A stretch of DNA of 64,000 nt. Source: Pseudomonas asplenii. GTDB taxonomy: Bacteria > Pseudomonadota > Gammaproteobacteria > Pseudomonadales > Pseudomonadaceae. The DNA lies in assembly GCF_900105475.1 (NCBI RefSeq), contig NZ_LT629777.1, positions 3,224,001 to 3,288,000 of the forward strand. The letters run 5' to 3'. Of the stretch, positions 51,936 to 60,848 are shown in pieces (position 1 is the first letter of the stretch; each line of letters starts with the position of its first letter). Position numbers and translations under genes: made by a program. The notes beneath the pieces were generated by a model. It worked only from the letters and a program-made list of their open reading frames with translations, ran no database searches and was not told where the DNA came from.

Positions 51936-52868
51936 ATGCGCGTTCTGATTGCCGAACACGACCACGCCGTGTACGCCCGCCTGTTGCAAGAGGCGGCGCC
52001 CGAACTAGAAATCATGACCAGCGGCGACTCGGCGACGCTCTCTGGCATGGCGGCCGACTGCCCGATCTGGCTGGGGCAACCGGACCTGATGGCGAGTCTG
52101 TTGCGCCAGGGACGCCAGCCTCAGTGGCTGCAATCGACCTGGGCCGGGATCACGCCGTTGCTGGCCGAGGGGCTGCCGCGCACTTACCGGCTGACCCGTG
52201 CGGTCGGCATTTTTGGCCAGGTCATGGCCGAATACGTTCTTACCTACATGCTCGGCCATGAACGTGAGGTGCTGGCGCGGTTGGTCAGCCAGGTCGAACG
52301 CAAGTGGGATAACCGCACTGGCCAGGGGCTGCTCGGACGCAAGGTGCTGATCGTCGGCGCCGGCGACATCGGCCAGAGCGTTGCGCAGTTTCTGCAACCG
52401 TTTGGCGTCGAACTGTACGGGATCGCCAGTGAGGCCCGCGAGCAGGCGCCGTTTATCCGGGTCGACGGCCTGGAAGCGCTGGGCGAGCGGGTCGGCGAGG
52501 TGGACTACGTGATCAACCTGCTGCCCAACACGGTGGCTACCCATGATCTGTACGATGCGGCGATGTTCAAGCGCTTCAAGCCGACCGGCCTGTTCATCAA
52601 TGCCGGGCGCGGTGTCGCGGTGGTCGATGCGGACCTGGTGGCGGCTTTGAAGGAAGGCCATCTGGCGGGGGCGGTTATCGATGTCTGTCGGCAGGAGCCA
52701 TTGCCACAGCGCCATCCCTTCTGGACCGCCTGGGGACTGCTGCTGACCGGCCACAGTTCGGCGCCGACGTCGCCGTCGATGATGGTGCAATTGTTCGTCG
52801 AGAACCTGCGGGCGTATCAGGCGAGTGAACCGCTGCGGGGCGAAGTGGAGTTCGAGCGCGGTTACTAG
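51936..52868 (+). CDS. D-2-hydroxyacid dehydrogenase
   Basis: 310 aa. Catalytic region after residue ~90 (FGQVMAEYVLTYML); NAD(P)-binding GAGDIGQSVAQFL (about 142-154); active-site Arg/Glu/His expected in LFINAGRGVAVVDAD (Arg), VCRQEPLP (Glu) and LTGHSSAPT (His). Reduces small 2-oxo acids such as glyoxylate or hydroxypyruvate. Exact substrate not decidable. Confidence 0.92.
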   Translation: MRVLIAEHDHAVYARLLQEAAPELEIMTSGDSATLSGMAADCPIWLGQPDLMASLLRQGRQPQWLQSTWAGITPLLAEGLPRTYRLTRAVGIFGQVMAEYVLTYMLGHEREVLARLVSQVERKWDNRTGQGLLGRKVLIVGAGDIGQSVAQFLQPFGVELYGIASEAREQAPFIRVDGLEALGERVGEVDYVINLLPNTVATHDLYDAAMFKRFKPTGLFINAGRGVAVVDADLVAALKEGHLAGAVIDVCRQEPLPQRHPFWTAWGLLLTGHSSAPTSPSMMVQLFVENLRAYQASEPLRGEVEFERGY

Positions 52869-52883
52869 CCTTGAAGTAGAAGC

Positions 52884-52973
52884 TTCGCGAGCAAGCTCTG
52901 CTCCTGACAGTCTTGTGGTGTACACAAATTTTGTGCACGACCATGAACTGTCGGATCAGAGCTTGCTCGCGAA
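52884..52973. repeat. Paired REP element (large hairpin)
   Basis: TTCGCGAGCAAGCTCTG (52884-52900) and its exact inverse CAGAGCTTGCTCGCGAA (52957-52973). The middle has a second dyad around GTGTACACAAATTTTGTGCAC. It lies between convergent genes and may act as terminator. Confidence 0.85.
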
Positions 52974-53024
52974 TAGGGCCTTGAAGGCGCCGAAACCCTC
53001 ACAAGCACTCAGCGCCTCCCATGC

Positions 53025-53618
53025 TTACAGGCTGAAATCACCCTCAGCCGCCAGCGCGCTCAGTGGCTCGCGCGGGCTGGGTACTTCCCGGGCCTGCAGA
53101 TATTCGGCAAGGCTGGCCTTGTCACCCAGCTTGCCGATGGCGACCGCCGCGTGCAGGGCGTAGCCTTCCGGAATCTTCAGTTCCTTGCGGGTCAGTTCCT
53201 GATCGAAACCGGCCATGCCGTGGGCGTGCCAGCCGCTCAGGCTCGCTTGCAGCGCCAGGTAGCCCCAGGCCGAGCCGGTGTCAAAGGTGTGCCACAGGGC
53301 CGGAGTTTCCTCGGCAGCGCCAGGGACCTTGAAGGTGGTCTTCGAGATCACGATCACCAGCGCCGAAGCGTGCTGTGCCCAACCCCGGTTGAATTCGTTG
53401 AGCAGCCCGAGGAAGCGTTCCCAGTTCGGTGTGTCACGACGCGCATAAAGGAAACGCCATGGTTGCGAGTTGTAGGCCGACGGCGCCCAGCGCGCGGCTT
53501 CGAAGAAGCTCAGCAGGGTTTCTTGCGCAATGGTTTCGCCAGTGAAGGCGCGCGGCGACCAGCGTTGGGTGAACTGGGCTTCGATAGGATGATCGGCGAC
53601 GCGTGGGTTGGCGCTCAT
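53025..53618 (-). CDS. Nitroreductase-family protein
   Basis: 197 aa. FMN-binding motif QRWSPRAFTGETI with the conserved RxSxRxF pattern, FEAARWAPSAYNSQPWRFLYAR, and a C-terminal GYALHAAVAIGKLG. Typical small oxidoreductase fold; cytoplasmic flavoenzyme. The substrate is unknown. Confidence 0.93.
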   Translation of the reverse strand: MSANPRVADHPIEAQFTQRWSPRAFTGETIAQETLLSFFEAARWAPSAYNSQPWRFLYARRDTPNWERFLGLLNEFNRGWAQHASALVIVISKTTFKVPGAAEETPALWHTFDTGSAWGYLALQASLSGWHAHGMAGFDQELTRKELKIPEGYALHAAVAIGKLGDKASLAEYLQAREVPSPREPLSALAAEGDFSL

Positions 53619-53896
53619 GGAGAATTCCTGACTAGAGTTCGAAGTGACGGGGAGTAAGTCGACCCTGGCCGCTGGAGCGGTATTCGGTCGTGATATCTGG
53701 CCCGCCTACAGGGTGCTTCGTGCGGCGCGCTGGAGCGCTAATGGCAGTTGGCTAGGCGGTTTCAATGTCAATAAAGCTACTGCGCACGGGCGTGCCTGAC
53801 AAGCCTTCTTCAACCGGCAGTCGCCAATGCTTGGCCCTTTGCGGCGCGGGCACTAGACTGGCGACCTTTTCACTACCCGATGCAGATGTCTGAACC
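53619..53896. other. Divergent spacer, nothing identified
   Basis: 278 bp between the nitroreductase and YcgN genes. No credible ORF, terminator or repeat seen. Confidence 0.4.
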
Positions 53897-54346
53897 ATGG
53901 CCGCAAGAGTCGAACCCTTCTGGATACGCAAGACCCTCGATCAACTCGATCCGGAGGAATGGGAGTCGTTGTGCGACGGCTGCGGCCTGTGCTGTCTGCA
54001 AAAGCTCGAGGATGAAGAAGACAACAGCGTCTACTACACGCGTATCGCCTGCAGGCTGCTGGATCTCAAGACCTGCCAGTGCAGCGATTACACTAACCGC
54101 CGCGCCTCGGTACCCGACTGTATCCAGCTCACGCCGGGCCAGGCCGACGAGTTCAAGTGGCTGCCGCCGACCTGCGGTTATCGTCTGGTCAGCGAGGGCA
54201 AGGACTTGCCGCTCTGGCATCACTTGGTCTGTGGCGACCCCGATGCGGTCCATCACGAGCGCATCTCCCAGTCCGGACGGATGCTGGCCGAAGGCAGCGT
54301 GCCCGAGGACGACTGGGAAGACCATCTGATTTTCCGCGCCGGTTGA
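53897..54346 (+). CDS. YcgN-family cysteine cluster protein
   Basis: 149 aa. Cys motifs [14 protein letters not shown] and [17 protein letters not shown], then CIQLTP and CGYRL, the zinc- or iron-cluster pattern of the UPF0260/YcgN family. Small cytoplasmic protein; the molecular role is not established. 25 bp before the next gene, probably one transcript. Confidence 0.93.
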   Translation: MAARVEPFWIRKTLDQLDPEEWESLCDGCGLCCLQKLEDEEDNSVYYTRIACRLLDLKTCQCSDYTNRRASVPDCIQLTPGQADEFKWLPPTCGYRLVSEGKDLPLWHHLVCGDPDAVHHERISQSGRMLAEGSVPEDDWEDHLIFRAG

Positions 54347-54371
54347 TCCTGGCGAACCCGAAGGAGTGTGT

Positions 54372-55610
54372 ATGCCGGTGCGTTGCCGACTGTGGTCGGG
54401 GTTGCTGCTGCTGATGTTGGCCGGTTCCGCCTGGGCCGGGAAAAAAGTCGAGCTGGATTACCACATACGGCTGTTGCCGCAGAGCGACCAGGCTGAAGTG
54501 CGCTTGACCCTGGCTCAGGGCTCGGCGGTACGCAGCCTGGATTTTGCTCTGGGTGCCCAAGGCTACTACACCGATTTCAAGGCCGACGGCCAATGGTTGA
54601 CGCAGCCCGACCAGGCCGGTAGCGGCAGCCGTGGTATCTGGCGTCCGGCCGCCGGCAAGGCCAGCCTCAGCTATCGGGTGAGCATCAGTCATCCGCGCCG
54701 CAATGGCACCTTCGATACGCGCATGACCAGTCATTGGGCGCTGCTGCGTGGCGAGGAACTGGTGCCGCCGGCGCGTCTGGACCAGCAGGACGGCACCGAG
54801 CTGGTGTCGCGGCTGGAGTTCGAGTTGCCTACTGGCTGGAAGAGTGTCGAGACGGCCTGGCCGCGCATTGGCAAGAACCGCTTTCGCATTGATAACGTCT
54901 CACGCCTGTTCGACCGCCCGACCGGCTGGATACTCGCCGGCAATCTGGGCAGCCGGCGTGAGCGTCTGGGCGAAACCGAGGTGACGGTCGCCGCTGCGCG
55001 GGGTGAGGGCATGCGGCGGATGGACGTGCTCACATTGCTCACCTTCGTCTGGCCCAAGGTGCAGGAGGTTTTTCCACGCAATCCGCCGAAACTGCTGGTG
55101 GTGGGGGCAGGAGAGTCGATGGCGCGTGGTGCCCGTGCGGCCCATGATTCGATCTATGTGCACAGCACCGGGCCGCTGATCGGCGAGTCCGGTGCCAGCC
55201 CGCTGGTGCGTGAACTGGTGCATGTGTTCGGCAGGATCAACGACAGCCATCATAGCGACTGGATCGGCGAGGGCCTGGCTGAGTACTACGCGATCGAGTT
55301 GGTCCGCCGTGCCGGTGGCATCAGCGAGGAGCGCTACCAGGCGCTGCAGGCGCGGATGGCTCGCATCAGCCACGCGGTCACCAGCTTGCGTGGCGATCAG
55401 GTCAGCGGGCCGACGGTCGCTCGGGCGGTATTGTTGCTGCAGGCCTTGGACCGGGAGATTCGTCAGCAGACCGGCGACAAGCACTCGCTGGACGATGTGA
55501 GCCGGGCGGCGATGCGCCTGGATACGGTGACGACCCAGGAGTTCATCCAGCTCAGCGAAAGCGTGCTGGGTGGACCGTCCAAGGTGTTGGCGACGGACCT
55601 TTTGAAGTAA
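54372..55610 (+). CDS. Secreted M61-like protein with degenerate zinc motif
   Basis: 412 aa from the ATG at 54372 (AAGGAG upstream). Signal peptide ends near residue 20 (LLLLMLAGSAWA). N-terminal beta domain (about 25-210), then a gluzincin-like domain. The zinc motif that should read HExxH is RELVH (LVRELVHVFG): the first His is replaced by Arg, while WIGEGLAEYYAIEL keeps the downstream Glu. So probably a non-catalytic relative of M61 aminopeptidases, with a binding or scaffolding role. Confidence 0.8.
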   Translation: MPVRCRLWSGLLLLMLAGSAWAGKKVELDYHIRLLPQSDQAEVRLTLAQGSAVRSLDFALGAQGYYTDFKADGQWLTQPDQAGSGSRGIWRPAAGKASLSYRVSISHPRRNGTFDTRMTSHWALLRGEELVPPARLDQQDGTELVSRLEFELPTGWKSVETAWPRIGKNRFRIDNVSRLFDRPTGWILAGNLGSRRERLGETEVTVAAARGEGMRRMDVLTLLTFVWPKVQEVFPRNPPKLLVVGAGESMARGARAAHDSIYVHSTGPLIGESGASPLVRELVHVFGRINDSHHSDWIGEGLAEYYAIELVRRAGGISEERYQALQARMARISHAVTSLRGDQVSGPTVARAVLLLQALDREIRQQTGDKHSLDDVSRAAMRLDTVTTQEFIQLSESVLGGPSKVLATDLLK

Positions 55611-55643
55611 GCCCTTGGGCTTTGGGGTGAGCTGGAGTGCCTA

Positions 55644-55732
55644 TTCGCGGGTAAGCCCTGCTCCTGCAGTAGAGCGCCAGGCATCAAGCGAGAGCACACC
55701 ACCGTACTGCAGGAGCAGGGCTTGCCCGCGAA
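55644..55732. repeat. Paired REP element
   Basis: TTCGCGGGTAAGCCCTGCTC and GAGCAGGGCTTGCCCGCGAA in inverse orientation (one mismatch), flanking about 50 bp. Between convergent genes. Confidence 0.85.
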
Positions 55733-55751
55733 GGCATGCTCAAGGGCACTA

Positions 55752-56126
55752 TCAGGCCTTCGGCGTTTCCAGCGAATCACTCCCCGTCACCGTCGCGGTG
55801 CGTGTCGCCCTGTCGGCATTGGCTTTCATCTGCCGCAGCTCATCTGCCGCCCGCTCGATCTTCGTACGTACGCCATGCAAGTCCTGGCGTCCCTTCTCCA
55901 GCAGGCTCTTGGTCGAGCTGTGGCCGGTGATGCCGCGGGCCAGCGCCACGCCGCCGATGGCGACCTGGAGCAGGCCGAACACACCGCCACGCCGCAGGCC
56001 CTTGCCCATCATCACCACGCCGCCGGCCAGAGAGCCGATACGCTCCCAGCCCTGGACGTTCTGTTGGGGTGTCGCTGACTGGAATGGGGTGGAGTCGATG
56101 CGCTGCACGGTTTTACTGTCGCTCAT
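55752..56126 (-). CDS. DUF2892-type membrane protein
   Basis: 124 aa. Motif NVQGWERIGSLAGGVVMMGKG, then two hydrophobic segments (about 30-45 and 48-65) and a basic coiled C-terminal tail (LLEKGRQDLHGVRTKIERAA). Resembles the YgaP membrane domain (DUF2892). Inner membrane; role unknown. Confidence 0.8.
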   Translation of the reverse strand: MSDSKTVQRIDSTPFQSATPQQNVQGWERIGSLAGGVVMMGKGLRRGGVFGLLQVAIGGVALARGITGHSSTKSLLEKGRQDLHGVRTKIERAADELRQMKANADRATRTATVTGSDSLETPKA

Positions 56127-56194
56127 GATCTGTCTCCAAAGTGGCAGGGGGATAAATTGCAGACTTCAGGAAAGCCCGGCTTGTTCCGCAAAAG

Positions 56195-56662
56195 TCAGAA
56201 TTTGGGGCCAGAACGGGTGTTGTTGCCCTTGGCCAGGCGATCGTAGAGCACCACATTGACCGTAGCGGCCAGGTTCATGCAGCCGGTGGTGGGGATGTAC
56301 ACCACGTCTTCGCACCAGTCGCGGATGTCCTTGTCCAGCGAGCCGTCTTCGGGGCCGAAGATGTACAGCGCCCGGTCCGGGTGAGTGTATTCCGGCAGCG
56401 GGCGGGCACCTTCCACCAGTTCGACGGCGACCGGGATACAGCCCAGGGGCAAGATTTTCTTCAAGTCGTCGATGCCGATCAGCGGAATATCCTGATGCAC
56501 CTTCTTGGTATCGGTGACGAAGTCGCGGGCCCGTTCGTAGCGTTTGCCGGTATAGAACACCGAGGCCACGCCGTAGCAGCCAGCCGCACGCATCACCGAA
56601 CCGACATTTTCCGGTGACTTGGGGTTATACAAACCAATGCAGCTGTACCTTTTGTTTGCCAC
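56195..56662 (-). CDS. SpoU/TrmH-type RNA methyltransferase
   Basis: 155 aa. SPOUT motifs: KSPENVGSVMRAAGCYG (motif 1), LYIFGPEDGSLD (motif 2), VYIPTTGCMNLAATVNVVLYDRL (motif 3, the knotted SAM site). Only the catalytic domain is present, about the length of TrmL. Probably methylates a tRNA ribose; the target position is not decidable. Confidence 0.9.
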   Translation of the reverse strand: MANKRYSCIGLYNPKSPENVGSVMRAAGCYGVASVFYTGKRYERARDFVTDTKKVHQDIPLIGIDDLKKILPLGCIPVAVELVEGARPLPEYTHPDRALYIFGPEDGSLDKDIRDWCEDVVYIPTTGCMNLAATVNVVLYDRLAKGNNTRSGPKF

Positions 56663-56746
56663 GAGCCGGGTGCCTTCCAGGAAAAAGACGCGAGTATACC
56701 GGCAACTCCACGGGGCGTGATGCCTGTCTCGATCAGGTGCAGGAAA

Positions 56747-56770
56747 GCTGCCCGCACCGTGGCGGGCAGC
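56747..56770 (-). terminator. Terminator downstream of the HNH gene
   Basis: GCTGCCCGC/GCGGGCAGC hairpin; read on the minus strand it is followed by TTTCC, so it fits the end of the YajD-like gene. Confidence 0.7.
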
Positions 56771-56782
56771 CGGACGGGGAGC

Positions 56783-57157
56783 TTACTCGTCTTTTTTCAA
56801 CATCCCGGCCAGGGCGGCGAACGGGTTGTGGGTGGCCTTGGCGATCGTCGGACTGCTCAGGGAGCTGTCGCCGAAATACTGTTGGTCGGTGTAGCGCGAG
56901 TGTTCGTTGTCATGGCAGAACAGGCAGAGCAACTCCCAGTTGGAACCGTCCTGCGGGTTGTTGTCGTGGTTGTGGTCGCGGTGATGCACGGTCAGTTCGC
57001 TCAGGCGCTTGCCGGAAAATTCACGGGCGCAACGACCGCAGACGTGCGGGTACATCTTCAGCGCCTTGTCACGATAGCCCATCTCTTTATCGCGTTTCGC
57101 ATCGGCGAGGATGCGGTCCAGCTTGGCGGTATGGGAGGGAGGGTTGGCCGAACTCAT
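56783..57157 (-). CDS. yajD: YajD-like HNH nuclease-domain protein
   Basis: 124 aa. HNH core with zinc Cys: HVCGRCAREF, LTVHHRDHNHDNNP (catalytic HH), NWELLCLFCHDNEH. Family function unknown; possibly a nuclease. Short Ala-rich tail at the C-terminus. Confidence 0.92.
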   Translation of the reverse strand: MSSANPPSHTAKLDRILADAKRDKEMGYRDKALKMYPHVCGRCAREFSGKRLSELTVHHRDHNHDNNPQDGSNWELLCLFCHDNEHSRYTDQQYFGDSSLSSPTIAKATHNPFAALAGMLKKDE

Positions 57158-57346
57158 GGGTTCACCTTGTGGAATGGGTTAATGACGGTTATGTCGTGAA
57201 GTCTAGCGCAGTTCCCCGGCTTTTCGGTGATCGCTACCCGGGTGTGTGGGATCCGGCGAGTCAGGTGTGCAACGAAATGTCATTGAGCGAGGCAAAATGT
57301 TCGCGTTGCGAGTAGCCTGATGACAGACAGATTGCTGGAGCTATTG

Positions 57347-57619
57347 ATGAAAGGCATTACCCTGGCGGCCGCTGTGTTGGCCGCACTGACGATGACGGCT
57401 GTATGGGCCGAGGACATTGCGCCGGCTCCCGTGACACCAGCCCCGGGTTCCCCGGGTACCGCCACCCCCACGCCGTACCCGCAAATCACCCCGCGCACGC
57501 CACCCAAGCCCGGCGAGCCGCTGCCGAGTATCGAACTGCCTTCGCCGCCCAAGGACCAGACCTTGCCTGGCCTGGAACAGCACGACAAGGCCGACAAGGC
57601 CAAGCCGGTCTCCAGTTAA
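57347..57619 (+). CDS. Small secreted Pro-rich protein
   Basis: 90 aa from the ATG at 57347 (GGAG seven bases upstream); an in-frame ATG at 57320 has a weaker site. Signal peptide (GITLAAAVLAALTMTAVWA), then a Pro/Thr/Ser-rich low-complexity region without Cys. Periplasmic or cell-surface linker-like peptide; function unknown. It converges with the next gene and overlaps its stop by 4 bp. Confidence 0.65.
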   Translation: MKGITLAAAVLAALTMTAVWAEDIAPAPVTPAPGSPGTATPTPYPQITPRTPPKPGEPLPSIELPSPPKDQTLPGLEQHDKADKAKPVSS

Positions 57620-58089
57620 ACCTGCTGCGAGAGCAACTGCCCGTCGACCATGCGCAGGCGCTTGGACAGCGCGATGGCGATGGCACGAATGATCTTGGCG
57701 GCGATTTTCGGCGCCTCGTTGAGCATCTTTTCCAGGGAGTCCTTGCCCAGGTTCAACAACTGGCAATCGCTGGCCGCTACGCAACTGGCCGAACGCCGTT
57801 CGCCGTCGAGTACCGCCATCTCGCCGAAGGCCCGGCCGGCACGCAGGGTGGCAATCACCACGGGCTGGCCCGCTTCGTTGTCTTTCTGCACATTGACGTT
57901 GCCGTTGTGGATGATGCACATGAAGGTCCCGGCATCGCCTTCATGAAAGATTTCTTCGCCCTTGGCCACGCTGCTGATGCTGAAGTAGCCCGCTGCCGCC
58001 TGACAGTCGGCGGGCAACAGCTGATTGAACAGACCGCAGTCCATCAGCATGTCGCGAATTTCGTTATTCAGTGAGGTCGGTTCTGACAT
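57616..58089 (-). CDS. Cyclic-nucleotide-binding domain protein
   Basis: 157 aa, one cNMP-binding domain: GEEIFHEGDAGTFMCIIHNGNVNV, then GRAFGEMAVLDGERRSASCVAA with the phosphate-binding RRSAS. No HTH, so it is not a Crp-like factor by itself; it might work as a sensor subunit. Cytoplasmic. Confidence 0.9.
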   Translation of the reverse strand: MSEPTSLNNEIRDMLMDCGLFNQLLPADCQAAAGYFSISSVAKGEEIFHEGDAGTFMCIIHNGNVNVQKDNEAGQPVVIATLRAGRAFGEMAVLDGERRSASCVAASDCQLLNLGKDSLEKMLNEAPKIAAKIIRAIAIALSKRLRMVDGQLLSQQV

Positions 58090-58173
58090 GGTTCACGATC
58101 TATGGTTGTGGTCCGTTCTCGGCCCCGGCGCAGCAGAGTCATGGTCTATGACAATGGCGCCGGGCAGAGTTCC

Positions 58174-60225
58174 TCAGGCGATGCCCAGAACCTTGAAGAC
58201 GAAGCCATATTCGAGCGCTACGTCACGCAATCCCTGGTAGCGCCCGCTCATGCCGCCATGGCCGGCGCCCAGTTCGGTCTTGAGCAGCAACAGGTTTTCA
58301 TCGGTGCGGGTCGCGCGCAATTTCGCCACCCACTTGGCCGCCTCCCAGTACTGCACTCGGCTGTCGTTGTAGCCGGCGATCACCAGCATTGCCGGATAGG
58401 CCTGGGCACTGACGTTTTCGTAAGGCGCGTAGGCCTTGAGCCGCGCGTGCACTTGCGGCTCCTGCGGGTTGCCCCATTCGTCGTATTCGGTCACGGTCAG
58501 CGGCAGGTCAGGGTCGAGCATGGTGTTCAGCACATCGACGAACGGCACCTCGGCAATGGCTGCCTGGAACAACTCGGGGCTCTGGTTGAGTACGGCGCCG
58601 ATCAACAGGCCACCAGCGCTGCCGCCGCTGATCACCAGTTGTTCGGACGTGGTCAGGCCCTCGGCGACCAGGTGTTCGGCGCAGGCGATGAAGTCGTCGA
58701 AAGTGTTCTGCTTGTGTTCCTGTTTGCCGGCGCGATACCAGGCCTCGCCCAGTTCGCCGCCGCCACGCACATGGGCGATGGCGAAGGCTACGCCGCGCTC
58801 GAGCAGGCTCAGGCGGGCATGGGAAAACCAGGGGTCGAGGCTTTCGCCATAGGCGCCATAGCCATAGAGATAGAGCGGGGTGGTCTGGCCCAGCAGTTCA
58901 CGCTTGACCACCAGGCTGATCGGCACCCGCGTACCGTCCGGCGCCTTGGCCCACAGGCGCTGGCTGACGTAGGCATCGGCGTCGAATGGGCCGAGCACCG
59001 GTGTTTGCTTGAGCACCGCCTGCTCGCCGCTGGCCAGGGTCAACTGGCGAACCTGGGCGGGGCGATTGAGGGCTTCGTAGCGCAGGCGGATGCTGTCGCT
59101 GGTGAACTCCAGGCTGTCTTGCACATAGAGGCTGTAGGCTGCGTCCGGCAGTTGCACGCGATAGGCCGGCAGGCCCTCGGGACGTACCTCGATGATCGGC
59201 AGGCCACCTTCGCGCAGGCTCAGGCACAGGGCCCGGGCATTCAGCGTGACGCCTTCGAGCATCACCTGATCGTCATGGGGAACCAGCAACTGCCAGTCTT
59301 CACGGCGAGGGATGCCGTCGTCCGCAGCCTGGAACAGGGCGAAGTTGATACCGTCCTGGTTGCTGCGGATGAACCAGCGCCATTGATCCTGATAACGGCC
59401 GTGGTCGACAAAATACTCGTGGCCCTCGACCCGTGGCGCCAGGCAGGCGAAGGCTTGCTCTGGCGTTTCGGCATCGAGTACCCAGGCTTCGCTGGTGGTC
59501 TTGCTATTGAGCAGCACCACCAGTTGCCGTTCGGAACTGCTGCGATAGCAGTGCAGGAAAAATCGCCCATCGGGCTCGTGCAGCACTTCTTCGGCGCTAT
59601 CCTGACCCAGCACATGGCGATACAGCTTGTGTGGGCGGTGGGTGTCATCCAGCTCACCGAAGAACAGCGTGCGGCTGTCGTTGGCCCAGGTCATGCTGCC
59701 ATCCGCATCGTCGAAAGGCAGTTCGCTGACCGTGCCGCTGTCGAGTTCCTTGACGTACAGGCGGTAGACTTCGTCGCCGCTGGTGTCGAGGCTATAGGCC
59801 AGGCGCTGGTGGTTCGGGCTGACGCTGAAACTACCCAGGGAAAGGAAGCCACCATCTGCCAAGGCGTTGGGGTCGAGCAGCAACTGCTCGGCGCTTTCAT
59901 CCACTGTCAGGCTGTCGTCGGCTGGACGAGGGCAGCGATAGTGGCGGGCGTACTCGTCGCCAGCGGTGGTGCGGGTGTAATACAGGAACGGGCCCCAGGG
60001 CGAGGGCAGGGACAGGTCGGTCTCCAGAATCCGCCCCTTGATCTCCTCGAACAGCGTCTCGCGCAGCTCGGCCTGGTCGGCCAGTTGCGCCTGCTGGTAG
60101 CTGTTTTCGGCTTTGAGGTAGTCAAGCACTGCCTTGCTGTCACGCTCCTGCAACCAGGCGTAGGGATCGGGGCCGGGGCCTTTGTGGGCAATCGGGGCGC
60201 TGTTGACGGCGGCTTTGCGGGACAT
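58174..60225 (-). CDS. ptrB: S9-family oligopeptidase (oligopeptidase B type)
   Basis: 683 aa from the ATG at 60225; the open frame upstream has no homology. N-terminal beta-propeller (about 60-400), then an alpha/beta-hydrolase domain with the nucleophile Ser in VISGGSAGGLLIGA, then EVPFVDVLNTM, LTVTEYDEWGNP, and the catalytic His in GAGHGG. Cleaves small peptides after basic residues if it is true PtrB. Cytoplasmic. Confidence 0.93.
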   Translation of the reverse strand: MSRKAAVNSAPIAHKGPGPDPYAWLQERDSKAVLDYLKAENSYQQAQLADQAELRETLFEEIKGRILETDLSLPSPWGPFLYYTRTTAGDEYARHYRCPRPADDSLTVDESAEQLLLDPNALADGGFLSLGSFSVSPNHQRLAYSLDTSGDEVYRLYVKELDSGTVSELPFDDADGSMTWANDSRTLFFGELDDTHRPHKLYRHVLGQDSAEEVLHEPDGRFFLHCYRSSSERQLVVLLNSKTTSEAWVLDAETPEQAFACLAPRVEGHEYFVDHGRYQDQWRWFIRSNQDGINFALFQAADDGIPRREDWQLLVPHDDQVMLEGVTLNARALCLSLREGGLPIIEVRPEGLPAYRVQLPDAAYSLYVQDSLEFTSDSIRLRYEALNRPAQVRQLTLASGEQAVLKQTPVLGPFDADAYVSQRLWAKAPDGTRVPISLVVKRELLGQTTPLYLYGYGAYGESLDPWFSHARLSLLERGVAFAIAHVRGGGELGEAWYRAGKQEHKQNTFDDFIACAEHLVAEGLTTSEQLVISGGSAGGLLIGAVLNQSPELFQAAIAEVPFVDVLNTMLDPDLPLTVTEYDEWGNPQEPQVHARLKAYAPYENVSAQAYPAMLVIAGYNDSRVQYWEAAKWVAKLRATRTDENLLLLKTELGAGHGGMSGRYQGLRDVALEYGFVFKVLGIA

Positions 60226-60315
60226 GGACAACTCTCTATCTTGAGGATCGCTGACGGCGGTGCAGCCGGGCCGGCGAAAAGCCGTTATCATAAGCCTCTA
60301 CTTGCCAGCCTTGCC

Positions 60316-60816
60316 ATGGACACCATGACCGAGAACGACTATCTGATCGCCTGGGGTTGCTACGCCTTTGCCGCCTTGGGTTGCCTGTTGGTGTGGTTTC
60401 GCCTGACCCGCTGGACCTGGCGCTGGTTGCGCGAACCACTGCGCTTGCTGATGGCGGTGCTGCTGTTCAGCCCGACCATCCTCGACCCGGTGAAGGAACG
60501 CTTCGCCCCGGCCGTGGCCATTACCGCCCTCGACCTGCTGTTCAAGGTGGGCAACAACGCCTGGCGCGCGGTCTCCGACCTGTTCATGTACCTGGTCATC
60601 GCTGCGGGCGTGTATCTGGTCTTCGTCCTGATCCGCTGGCCGATCGAGCGCGCAAGCAAGGCTCGCAAGCTGCAGAGTGAGGCGGCAGCCGCCGCTGCCC
60701 GCGCGGAAATCGAGGCCGACGACCAACCGTTCGCCGGTGCCGAGCGCCAGGAGCGTCCACGTCGTCCGCCGCCGGCCAGCGGTGCCGCTCGGCAACGGGT
60801 CGAGCCGCGTTTGTAA
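60316..60816 (+). CDS. Inner-membrane protein with charged C-terminal tail
   Basis: 166 aa from the ATG at 60316 (an in-frame ATG at 60325 is an alternative). Hydrophobic segments at about 10-27, 44-58 and 92-111, then a Lys/Arg/Glu/Ala-rich tail of ~55 residues, probably cytoplasmic. GC-rich codons. No family recognised. Confidence 0.7.
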   Translation: MDTMTENDYLIAWGCYAFAALGCLLVWFRLTRWTWRWLREPLRLLMAVLLFSPTILDPVKERFAPAVAITALDLLFKVGNNAWRAVSDLFMYLVIAAGVYLVFVLIRWPIERASKARKLQSEAAAAAARAEIEADDQPFAGAERQERPRRPPPASGAARQRVEPRL

Positions 60817-60848
60817 GCGCGTTCCAGCATTGAAGCGAGAGTCCGAGC

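Noticed and set aside
58102..60300. Long plus-strand frame over the S9 oligopeptidase
   Set aside because: Antisense shadow; only its 3' part from 60316 is a real gene.
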